In this document: positions 52,318 to 59,342 of the stretch, piece by piece | Position numbering within the stretch: position 1 is the first letter of the stretch | Layout: each line of letters begins with the position of its first letter | Assembly: GCF_034366625.1 (NCBI RefSeq) | Contig: NZ_JAXMIH010000023.1 | Location: forward strand, 496,001-560,000 | Direction: 5' to 3' | DNA length: 64,000 nucleotides | DNA from: Prosthecobacter sp. | GTDB taxonomy: Bacteria; Verrucomicrobiota; Verrucomicrobiia; Verrucomicrobiales; Verrucomicrobiaceae | The notes under the pieces: generated by a model | The model's input: the letters and a program-made list of their open reading frames with translations, nothing else | The model's database searches: none | Told to the model about the DNA's origin: nothing | Position numbers and translations under genes: made by a program

Positions 52318-52845
52318 ATGAACGATCAAACTTGGGACACGACTTTCCGCGAACTCTTCGAACGCTGCGTGAAACTGCATCGGGGAGGGGATTCGAAAGG
52401 AACAAAGTGGTTCACGGCGGCGGACAAGGCGTTTCTGGATGGCATCGGCTACACGACGCATGAGTTTTTCGACTTTGTGGACGATCACTGTCGCTATGGA
52501 GCCGAGGGGCCGACGCTGGAAACGGCGCTGCTCGTCGCGGCGGTGCGACGAGATTACTTCCGCGTGGTGCAAAACGGCAAACGCAGCGGCAAAATCGTGT
52601 CGCCGAGTGAGCTGCCCCCCAAACCGGCGATGGTGGACGGGATTCCGTGGCTGCCACGCTTGATCGTGAAGGCACGGGCGAAGCTGAAGGGCGAGATGGA
52701 CCCGGACACGATGTTTGGCTGCGGAGGAGATCGTGCGTTCTTTGAAGAGCACAAGCTGCACCCGGCGGATTTTCTGCGTGTGACGTGGGCGGCAGGGGAC
52801 GATGACCGGAAGATCATCGACTTCGTGAAAACGGGGAAGATGTGA
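52318..52845 (+). CDS. DUF5069-like protein of unknown function
   Basis: 175 residues. It carries the pattern PWLPRLIVKARAKLKGEMDPD near residue 115, with a conserved FGCGGDRAFFEEH and a helical C-terminus ending DRKIIDFVKTG, which is characteristic of DUF5069. The family has no known function. The ATG at 52318 begins the domain; an earlier in-frame start exists. A short GCGGGCT-TCAGCCCGC palindrome (52856-52871) lies just after the stop. Confidence 0.8.
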   Translation: MNDQTWDTTFRELFERCVKLHRGGDSKGTKWFTAADKAFLDGIGYTTHEFFDFVDDHCRYGAEGPTLETALLVAAVRRDYFRVVQNGKRSGKIVSPSELPPKPAMVDGIPWLPRLIVKARAKLKGEMDPDTMFGCGGDRAFFEEHKLHPADFLRVTWAAGDDDRKIIDFVKTGKM

Positions 52846-52855
52846 AGCAGGGAGC

Positions 52856-52871
52856 GCGGGCTTCAGCCCGC
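52856..52871. repeat. GCGGGCTTCAGCCCGC palindrome
   Basis: A 7-bp stem with a two-base loop follows the DUF5069-like stop, without a T-tract. It is either a weak terminator or a member of the interspersed palindrome families of this genome. Confidence 0.5.
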
Positions 52872-52958
52872 AGCACGCCGCCAAACATCATTACGCCGAA
52901 TTCTATTTGAGCGCCGTCATCTCCGACGACCTGCTGCGGAATAAATTCCACGCTCCGT

Positions 52959-53555
52959 TTACTTCTTCGGCTCGACGCCGCCTTCTTTGGCGACTTCGTC
53001 CTTTTTCTTCTGCACTTCAGATGAGGCGACTTCGAGGAGTTTGGGGGCTTCGCCGCCTTTGGCGACGAATTTCAGGGCGACGCCGTTGATGCAGAAGCGG
53101 CGGTCGGTGGGGGTCTTGAAGCCTTCGCCTTCAAAGACGTGGCCGAGGTGGGCATCGCAGCGTTTGCAGACGGTCTCGACGCGGCGCATGCCGTGGCTGA
53201 TGTCCACTTTTTCGAGGACGCCCTTGGCCTTGGACGAATCATAGAAGGACGGCCAGCCGCAGCCGGAGTGGAATTTTTCCTTGGAGGTAAAGAGCTCGGC
53301 GCCGCAGCACACGCAGTAGTAGGTGCCTTCTCCCTGCTTCTCAAATTCCTCATAAATCTTGCCGAAGGGACGCTCGGTGCCGCGTCCGCGAGTCACTTCG
53401 AATTGTTCGAGCGTGAGCAGTTTCTTCCAATCGTCTTCAGACTTCACGACTTCAGGCTTGGGCATGGCTTTGGGGTCAGATTTGGGTTTGTCCTCGGCAT
53501 TTACGATGCAGATGGCGGCGAGGAGAGCAGAAAAGAGGGCGAGGCGGAGTTTCAT
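52959..53555 (-). CDS. msrB: Exported methionine-(R)-sulfoxide reductase MsrB
   Basis: 198 residues with an N-terminal signal peptide (about 1-20, ending CIVNAE). Zinc ligands are the CVCC and CKRC pairs; the catalytic cysteine is in RRFCINGVALKF and the substrate segment FHSGCGWPSFYD. It repairs R-methionine sulfoxide in periplasmic proteins. Export of MsrB implies it protects envelope proteins from oxidation. The domain order and length match stand-alone MsrB plus a short acidic/Lys-rich C-terminal tail. The start at 53555 is supported by the signal peptide. Confidence 0.96.
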   Translation of the reverse strand: MKLRLALFSALLAAICIVNAEDKPKSDPKAMPKPEVVKSEDDWKKLLTLEQFEVTRGRGTERPFGKIYEEFEKQGEGTYYCVCCGAELFTSKEKFHSGCGWPSFYDSSKAKGVLEKVDISHGMRRVETVCKRCDAHLGHVFEGEGFKTPTDRRFCINGVALKFVAKGGEAPKLLEVASSEVQKKKDEVAKEGGVEPKK

Positions 53556-53621
53556 GGCGTTGGGGTTGCTGATACGTGGGAGAGGGGGCGAAGATTGCTT
53601 ATTCCCGCAAAAGAGGCGGCC

Positions 53622-56162
53622 TCAATCCTCATCTGCACGTGCCATCTGGCCGATGTTCCAGAGCAGCAGGCGGAACCCGGCATCGGGGTGGCGGTCGGCG
53701 GCATTCGCCTGACGGCGGAAGGAGGCGAGAAGCTCCTGGCGCTCGGCGGTGGTGAATGATCCGCCGCGCAGCACGCCCAGGTCCGGCATGTCCTTCCAAG
53801 GATCAGAGACCCATTCCCACACGTTGCCGGAAAGATCGAACAAACCACGGCCATCGGCGCGGAAGGAGCCGACGGGCGATGCCTCGGCAGCGCCATCGGT
53901 GTAACCGGGAATGGCTTTCTTGCCGGTGCTGTCGGCCGTTTTGTCGAGGTAGTTGCCGGATTTGGCCGGAGGCGGCCAGATGAAGCCCCAAGGGTAGATG
54001 CCTTCGATTTTCAGGCTGCGCTCGGCGGGTGTTTTGCCCACTTCACGGGAGAGGTAGGCGGCCATGCTCCATTCGTCATCGGTGGGCAGGCGGTATTCCT
54101 GGTCGGGTTCGAGCAGGCCTTGCGCGCGTTCGCGATCGGTCAGCCAGCGACAGAACTGCTCCGCTTCGGAACGATTGACCATGGTGACGGGAAAATCGGG
54201 GCTGGCATCGAGCACACGGCCATCGATGGGCGGCTGATTCGTGGCTTTGGCGAATTCGGCGAAGTCTTTGCGGCGTGTTTCGGTGCTGGCGAGCATGGCC
54301 TTACCGAGCGGCACAAACTTGATGGCGAGGCTGTTTTGCCATGGCTTGCCAAAGACGACGGAGCCGGTGGCTTTCAGGCGCAGATTGAAGCTGATGCTCT
54401 GACCTTCTTTGAGCTTGCCGGTGGCCGCGTCCGGTTTGTAGCCGGGCAGCCGGACTTCGTAGTTGAAGCTGTCCGCGCGCACTTTGGGCAGCGACAGCGG
54501 CGTGCGGCCCATGAGACGCTCACCATCAAACACGTCCGCGCCTGCGGGTGTGCTGGCAATGTTCAGGCTGCCGAACTTCACACTGATGATCTCACAGCGG
54601 ATGGCACTGTGGCCGGGCTTGGGTTTGGAAGCACCCGGCATGAGGGGGATGTTCGCCAAACGCCAGGTGTATTCGTGGTCGGTATCGAGCCGGCCGGACT
54701 GGCGTTCCATCGCGGTCATCCAGGCGCAGAATGCGTCAGCCTCGTCCTTGGGAATCACGGCAGCGTACAGCGTGGTCTTGTCCGGCATTGTGACGGGAGT
54801 CACTTCGTACTCGGCGGCGCCATAAGTGGCGTCGAGGAAGGTGCGGAACAGATCCGCGTTTAGCGGCAGATCGGCGACATGGCGGTCCTGTTTGTACGTG
54901 AACCACTGCTTGAGCCGGTTCTGCCACGGTTTGCCCGGTGTGGGCGGCTGGGGACGCGCGGGAAGCACTGGCTGCGGTTTGACCGGCAACGGAATGTCAT
55001 AGGCCCATTCGCGCTGATGCTTCGCCATCACGAGGCCGCTGGCGGCGGTGAATGAGGCGAGCAGGGTGATGATGGCCGCGCGGCTGAAACGACGGATGAA
55101 GTTCTCCGGCTTTTTGTCACCCACATGCTGGAGTGATTCTGCAAACTCCGCTGCGGTGGCAAAGCGGCGCGTGAGATCGCATTCACAGGCCTGGCAGATG
55201 ACACGATTGAGATCCAGCCAGAAGGGCCATTCTTCATCGGAGAGATTGTCCGGCACCTCGGGGAACTCCATGCGGTCTTTGCCGCTGCTCATCTCGTAGA
55301 GCACCTTGCCCAGGCTGTAGATGTCCGCCTGCGGCGTGCCGGGGCCTTCGGGCGGCACGAAACCTTCAGTGCCGACGAACGTGCGCTCCCCGAACGCGGC
55401 GACGAGGCCGATGTCCGCCAGTTTGCACACACCTCCGACGAAGATGATGTTCGAGGGCTTGATGTCACGGTGGGTGAGGCCGTGATTGTGCATGTAATGC
55501 AGCGCGTCGGCCATGTACACGCCGGCATCACGGCAGAAGAACGGGTCCAGCCGCCCGTGGCGCTTCATGTCCGTGGTGAGTGTGCGCGGGACGTAAGTTT
55601 GGGTGCTGGAGATGTTCGCGCCTTCTTCCGCGTCATCGGCCAGCTCCATCACGCAGTAGTAGAAGCCGCGCGTTTCATTCCAGCCGACGTGCAAAATATG
55701 CACGAGGCATGGATGGCCGCGGGAGATCGGCTCGAACTGCTGGATGCCCTGGAACTCGCGGTGGAAGGTGCGTGTGAGTTCAAAATCCTCGCGCCAGACG
55801 ATCTTCACCGCGCGCAGCGCTCCGGTCACGCTTTGTGCCAGCCACACTTCACCGTAGGCACCGGAGCCGATGCGTTTGATCAATGTGTAGTCGGGAATGA
55901 CGATGTCATCGCGGTGTGAGGGCGGACCGTTCTTGTCACGGCTTTTCACCTTCTGCTGGGCCGTGGGCGGGGCGATCGGCGGCGCGGGCAGCTCCATGCT
56001 GGCAGAGTCTGTCGGCGGTGATGATTCCCCGTCCTCGTCGTTTGCTCCGGCCAGCAACGGCACGTCAGCTTCCTCGTCCGCGATCTCGGACGGGGGAGGT
56101 GGTGCGGCTGGCAGGACGGCGGGATCGCTCATGAAGCTGGCGTGGGAGGAGGGGGGCGGCAT
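53622..56162 (-). CDS. Ser/Thr protein kinase-PEGA-FGE/sulfatase-modifying fusion
   Basis: 846 residues. Acidic/proline-rich N-terminus; a eukaryote-like kinase domain at about 92-345 with glycine loop IGSGAYGEVWLA, Lys120, HRDIKPSN (231-238) and DIG instead of DFG; a membrane helix at about 363-379; a partial FGE-like region, a PEGA domain (FGSLNIASTPAGADVFDGERL) and a C-terminal formylglycine-generating-enzyme-like (SUMF1) domain with DLSGNVWEWVSDPW, LRGGSF and a closing HPDAGFRLLLW. The periplasmic part may sense a ligand rather than modify sulfatase. The start is either 56162 or the Met at 56132. Encoded just downstream of an ECF sigma gene, so phosphorylation-controlled transcription is likely. 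Confidence 0.9.
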   Translation of the reverse strand: MPPPSSHASFMSDPAVLPAAPPPPSEIADEEADVPLLAGANDEDGESSPPTDSASMELPAPPIAPPTAQQKVKSRDKNGPPSHRDDIVIPDYTLIKRIGSGAYGEVWLAQSVTGALRAVKIVWREDFELTRTFHREFQGIQQFEPISRGHPCLVHILHVGWNETRGFYYCVMELADDAEEGANISSTQTYVPRTLTTDMKRHGRLDPFFCRDAGVYMADALHYMHNHGLTHRDIKPSNIIFVGGVCKLADIGLVAAFGERTFVGTEGFVPPEGPGTPQADIYSLGKVLYEMSSGKDRMEFPEVPDNLSDEEWPFWLDLNRVICQACECDLTRRFATAAEFAESLQHVGDKKPENFIRRFSRAAIITLLASFTAASGLVMAKHQREWAYDIPLPVKPQPVLPARPQPPTPGKPWQNRLKQWFTYKQDRHVADLPLNADLFRTFLDATYGAAEYEVTPVTMPDKTTLYAAVIPKDEADAFCAWMTAMERQSGRLDTDHEYTWRLANIPLMPGASKPKPGHSAIRCEIISVKFGSLNIASTPAGADVFDGERLMGRTPLSLPKVRADSFNYEVRLPGYKPDAATGKLKEGQSISFNLRLKATGSVVFGKPWQNSLAIKFVPLGKAMLASTETRRKDFAEFAKATNQPPIDGRVLDASPDFPVTMVNRSEAEQFCRWLTDRERAQGLLEPDQEYRLPTDDEWSMAAYLSREVGKTPAERSLKIEGIYPWGFIWPPPAKSGNYLDKTADSTGKKAIPGYTDGAAEASPVGSFRADGRGLFDLSGNVWEWVSDPWKDMPDLGVLRGGSFTTAERQELLASFRRQANAADRHPDAGFRLLLWNIGQMARADED

Positions 56163-56205
56163 GCCCTGGCCTGTTCAGCCAGCGCAAGCGCCCGGAAGTC
56201 TCCCA

Positions 56206-56886
56206 CTAAAGCATCGTGTTCTCAAGCCCCTGAACTTCTTTCTTTACCAGAGCCCCGACGCGGTGCTTGGCCAGATAGACCTGGGCGGCGTTGATGCCGA
56301 GGGCTTCGGAGGTCTTCTTCACACCCCAGCCCTTCATCACGTAGCAGTCGAAAATTTGAAATTGCCGTGGGGAAACCTTGGCCTTCACGCGTTCGAGCGC
56401 GGCGGCGGTGATGTTGTCACGCCATTCGCGGTCCCAGATTTTCTCCAGCATGTTGTCCTTGTCCTGGGAGAGGCGGTCGATCACCTGCCCGCTGGTGTCC
56501 TCGCTGTCGGCATTGCCCTGGTCCGCGAGGGAGGGCTGGCGCTTGCGGGCGCGGAACACATCGAGAATGCGCCAGCGCGTCATCTGCAGCAGCCAGGCCT
56601 TGAACGAGCCGGCGCGCGGATCGTACTGCCCCTTCTGCACCTGACGGGCGATGGCGATGACGGTTTCCTGCACCACGTCGAATGCTTCCTCGCGGGTGAG
56701 GCCCGCCTTGGTGCCGACGCTGAAAATCAGGCGCCAGTAGGTCTGGTAGAACTCATTCCACGTCTTCTGGTCCTCCCAGTTGTTCAGACGCTCGATCAGG
56801 CTCTTGCGGGTTTTCTCCCACAGGCCTTTCTCTTTCTTCACGTCTTCCGGGATCGGAATGTCTGGTTCTGGCTCCGGCTTGCTCAT
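56206..56886 (-). CDS. ECF sigma factor of a kinase-linked class
   Basis: 226 residues. Region 2: FYQTYWRLIFSVGTKAGL (about 46-63) and DVVQETVIAIARQVQ; region 4 near 185-215 with MKGWGVKKTSEALGINAAQVYLAKHRV. The long linker between regions and the neighbouring transmembrane kinase fit the ECF groups that are controlled by Ser/Thr kinases instead of anti-sigma factors. It sits 43 bp upstream of the kinase gene and probably forms one operon with it. The start is the ATG at 56886. Confidence 0.9.
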   Translation of the reverse strand: MSKPEPEPDIPIPEDVKKEKGLWEKTRKSLIERLNNWEDQKTWNEFYQTYWRLIFSVGTKAGLTREEAFDVVQETVIAIARQVQKGQYDPRAGSFKAWLLQMTRWRILDVFRARKRQPSLADQGNADSEDTSGQVIDRLSQDKDNMLEKIWDREWRDNITAAALERVKAKVSPRQFQIFDCYVMKGWGVKKTSEALGINAAQVYLAKHRVGALVKKEVQGLENTML

Positions 56887-57003
56887 TGCGCGCTGATTCT
56901 CAGCGGATGAGCCGCCCTGTCAAACCTTAGGAACTCAACAGGCGCAGAGAATTTTGACGAAAGAGAAATGCCTCGCATGGCGGGGGACGGCTTCAGGCAT
57001 GCA

Positions 57004-57465
57004 TCAGCGCCGCAGCATCACGATCAGCTCATCCATCTTGTCCGCGATCTGCTGTACCTCGCTCTGCGTGGGTGGATCGCTCACTGTTATCCCGAGCGTG
57101 GCCACGTTGTTGCTGTTGCTGCTGGTGGTGGAGATGGCGTAGGTGAGCTGCTGGAGCGAGACCTCACCGGGAGCGCCCGGCAGGCCTGGCTCACCCTGGA
57201 TTCCCTGCTGACCCTGGCCGCCATCGCTGCCGCTGCTGCCCTGCGGCCCAGTTGGGATGCTAAACGTGAATTGGATCGTGCCACCCACCACGCTGAGCGT
57301 CACCGCCGCCGGTTCTCCCGCAGGCAGCGTGTTGGTGGCATCGACTTGAGCCGCCGTGATTGTCTGGATCGCGTCGATGAGGTCTTTGAGGCCGTTGAAC
57401 TGGCCGCGAAATGGCGGGGCTTCGATCAGCGCATGATCGGCAGGAAAGTTGGGGTCGTAGGGCAT
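57004..57465 (-). CDS. Collagen-like protein
   Basis: 153 residues. The middle holds a short Gly-x-y stretch (GPQGSSGSDGGQGQQGIQGE and following GLPGAPGE, about 73-100), a collagen-like triplet run of about nine repeats; flanks are non-repetitive. Such short segments occur in bacterial fibre or phage-tail-like proteins and could form a trimeric stalk. There is no signal peptide. It is encoded beside the fibronectin-like protein and the kinase-sigma pair, with the 3' side of both genes on the minus strand. Confidence 0.75.
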   Translation of the reverse strand: MPYDPNFPADHALIEAPPFRGQFNGLKDLIDAIQTITAAQVDATNTLPAGEPAAVTLSVVGGTIQFTFSIPTGPQGSSGSDGGQGQQGIQGEPGLPGAPGEVSLQQLTYAISTTSSNSNNVATLGITVSDPPTQSEVQQIADKMDELIVMLRR

Positions 57466-57496
57466 GATGGTTGAAGACTAGGGGGACGTGGAGACT

Positions 57497-57574
57497 GGGA
57501 GACTTGGAGAGGAGAACTTCTCCCGAGCGAAGCGAGTCTCCAAGTCTCCCGCGCAGCGTTTCTCCAAGTCTCTC
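57497..57574. repeat. GGGAGACTTGGAGA inverted repeat
   Basis: GGGAGACTTGGAGA (57497-57510) and its perfect complement (57537-57550) make a 14-bp stem; a third TCTCCAAGTCTCTC word follows at 57561-57574. It lies between the collagen-like and fibronectin-like genes. Confidence 0.75.
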
Positions 57575-57579
57575 TTAAC

Positions 57580-58209
57580 TCACGGTGCCATGCAGACGAT
57601 TTCGCTGCTCCAGGGGCTTGTGCCTGCCGCGCCCACGGCGGCCATGCGGAAGGCGTACTTCTTGCCGCTGGTCAGGCCGCCGTTGTCTGATTTGCGCGGG
57701 CCGACGCTGCATTGCACCCATGCCGTGCCGTCGATGTGTTCGCGGCACTCCGTGAGGTAGGTTTTGGCACCGTCCTTTGGCTTGCAGGCGGTTTTGACCA
57801 CGCCGGGGAAGTTGCTCATCACCGCCGTCACGTTTTCCGGCGCGGTCAGCGGGCCGATGGGCGTGCCGGGGGTGCCTGCCACGGCAAAGCCGCTCAGCGG
57901 GATCTTGGTCGGATCACCCTCGCTCGTTTCATCCACGTAGGCGGCGCGGTCGCGGATGCTGTCCTCGTGATTCTCCACCAGCACTGGCAGATTCGCCCGC
58001 GCGGCTTCCAGTGCTGACTCCAATGAGGCGATCAGGTTGATGCCCGTCCCCAGCGCATTGTGCGTCAGGTTGAAATCCACCACGCTGGGCTCCGGCGTGG
58101 CGTAGATGGCCACCCCCGCAGGCAAGGCGATGGTGGCGATGAGGTTCGTGGAGTAAGCAAAGAGTTGCTCCGGGTTTTTACCGTCAATTCCGAGTTTAGC
58201 TCTGGCCAT
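57580..58209 (-). CDS. Fibronectin type III-like protein
   Basis: 209 residues. N-terminal KLGIDGKNPEQLFAYSTNLIATI and ATPEPSVVDFNLTHNALG match a PVC-bacterial family of small proteins; the C-terminal half from about residue 115 (TAPENVTAVMSNFPGVVKTACKPK...KYAFRMAAVGAAGTSPWSSE) is a fibronectin type III-like domain. The function may be adhesion or scaffold. The ATG at 58209 starts the conserved region; the same frame stays open to an ATG at 58299, giving an extra 30 residues beginning MAYFGQAQFDSSARFDE. Both starts are plausible. The product has no signal peptide. Confidence 0.75.
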   Translation of the reverse strand: MARAKLGIDGKNPEQLFAYSTNLIATIALPAGVAIYATPEPSVVDFNLTHNALGTGINLIASLESALEAARANLPVLVENHEDSIRDRAAYVDETSEGDPTKIPLSGFAVAGTPGTPIGPLTAPENVTAVMSNFPGVVKTACKPKDGAKTYLTECREHIDGTAWVQCSVGPRKSDNGGLTSGKKYAFRMAAVGAAGTSPWSSEIVCMAP

Positions 58210-58538
58210 GGTATGCTTTCGTTTGGTGGGAGCAGGTGGCACCGGAGCTTCATCGAAGCGCGCTGAACTATCGAACTGCGCTTGCCCGAAATACGCCATT
58301 GCCGTCGTCCCGTGGGTTGGTCGTTGGATGTGGCGTGGCACCCGGAAGGGCCGAGCCACACTAGGTGACATTCGTTGCCAGTCGGGCCGTGTTTTAATTC
58401 AATTATTGACTAGGAAACAACAAATATATTTTGCCATCCTCGGCTCTTTTGCCTAATTCATTGAATGCCTGCGCATTACAGAGGCAACTATTTCTGCGCG
58501 CCGTCTGTGCTCGGCCAAAAACAAAAGAGGGTGAGACC

Positions 58539-58706
58539 AGCACCATCTTTGGTCGCGCTAGAGCCATCCATGGAAACGCTAGAACCATGCAAGGCAGCGC
58601 CGATACCATCCATGGAAACGCCAGTACCATGCAAAGTAGCGCCGGTACCATCCATGGTAGCGTCAGTACCATGCATGGTACGGCCAGAACCAGGTATGGA
58701 AATTCG
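58539..58706. repeat. 21-bp tandem repeat array, eight units
   Basis: Eight consecutive 21-bp units with consensus close to AGTACCATCCATGGAAACGCC. The units alternate between a CCATCCATGG-type core (units 2, 4, 6) and a CCATGCAAGG/CCATGCATGG-type core (units 3, 5, 7), so a 42-bp higher-order period is visible. Being a multiple of three, it keeps frames open on both strands; the plus-strand reading repeats a seven-residue theme such as ASTMQSS. It is degenerate, so it is old or under no strict constraint. Confidence 0.85.
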
Positions 58707-58834
58707 GTTTTCACCCCTGGAAATGCTCTTGGAGCGCCTGATTGGCCTCAAAAGTGAGAAACGATGTCAGGCTGCAACTGGCTGACAGGAAAGAGGCAGG
58801 TGACGATGCGTGACAGGGGAGAGGAGGAGGGCGG

Positions 58835-58880
58835 AGACGGGGTGACTTTGAGACTTTGAGAATGACGAATGTGGAATGAT
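58835..58880. repeat. GACTTTGAGA direct repeat with GACGAATG core
   Basis: GACTTTGA occurs twice in a row (58843-58858), then AATGACGAATGTGGAATGA. The second part is the same core word as in the repeats at 9187 and 24279, here as a short single copy. Confidence 0.55.
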
Positions 58881-58946
58881 GGAAGGCAGGAATAAGGACA
58901 GGCTTAGTTGCGTTTGTGCCCCCGCGCCGTTGTGTGCAGCACCCCG

Positions 58947-59288
58947 ATGACCATCCGCAAATTTGAACAGCGCTACCTGAAGAACATCCATGAGATGAAG
59001 GAATGGCCGGCGGCCGTGTTTGGCCGGGACCGGAAGCTCATCGCCGAGGGAAGTGTGTTTTTCTTCCCCACGCCGGATGCCCAGCGGCGGCGCTGCGCGT
59101 TCCGACTGGCGGGCCGGGCGAAACCGGGCCTGCCGAAGCTGATGGAACTGAAATCCCAGGCCGGCTTCCTGAAGCTGGGAGACGACTTTGTGAGCATCAC
59201 GGAGGTGAAGATCCTTACCGGCAACGGGTCGGATCTGGAAATGACGGTGACATTTGCCAGCCGGACGCAGCCGCTGACGCGCGCCTGA
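58947..59288 (+). CDS. Small protein of unknown function
   Basis: 113 residues, basic and without signal peptide or recognisable domain. The N-terminus (MTIRKFEQRYLKNIHEMKEW) is helical and charged; the middle (GSVFFFPTPDAQRRRCAFRL) is beta-rich. The ATG at 58947 is preferred over the in-frame GTG-like start at 58908, because it begins the compact part. It lies just before the large histidine kinase, separated by 54 bp, and could be its partner, but nothing shows this. Confidence 0.55.
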   Translation: MTIRKFEQRYLKNIHEMKEWPAAVFGRDRKLIAEGSVFFFPTPDAQRRRCAFRLAGRAKPGLPKLMELKSQAGFLKLGDDFVSITEVKILTGNGSDLEMTVTFASRTQPLTRA

Positions 59289-59342
59289 CTTCCGGGCAAG
59301 AACTTTATTAAAGAGGCCGTAAATGGCCATCCCCCTCCCTGC

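Larger units (their letters stand above)
58300..58946. other. Long non-coding gap with tandem array and repeats
   Basis: About 650 bases without a supported gene between the fibronectin-like and the small plus-strand gene. It contains an AT-richer segment (58390-58450), the 21-bp tandem array (58539-58706) and a GACTTTGAGACTTTGAGAATGACGAATG repeat (58845-58872). Several open frames cross the array on both strands, none with coding bias or family signal. Confidence 0.7.

Noticed and set aside
58539..58706. CRISPR array
   Set aside because: Units are directly adjacent and degenerate with no unique spacers, and no cas genes lie in the window.
58403..58757. Open frames on both strands across the 21-bp array
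   Set aside because: Period of 21 makes all frames quasi-open; the hydrophobic repeated reading on the minus strand and polar reading on the plus strand show no start context, domain or bias.
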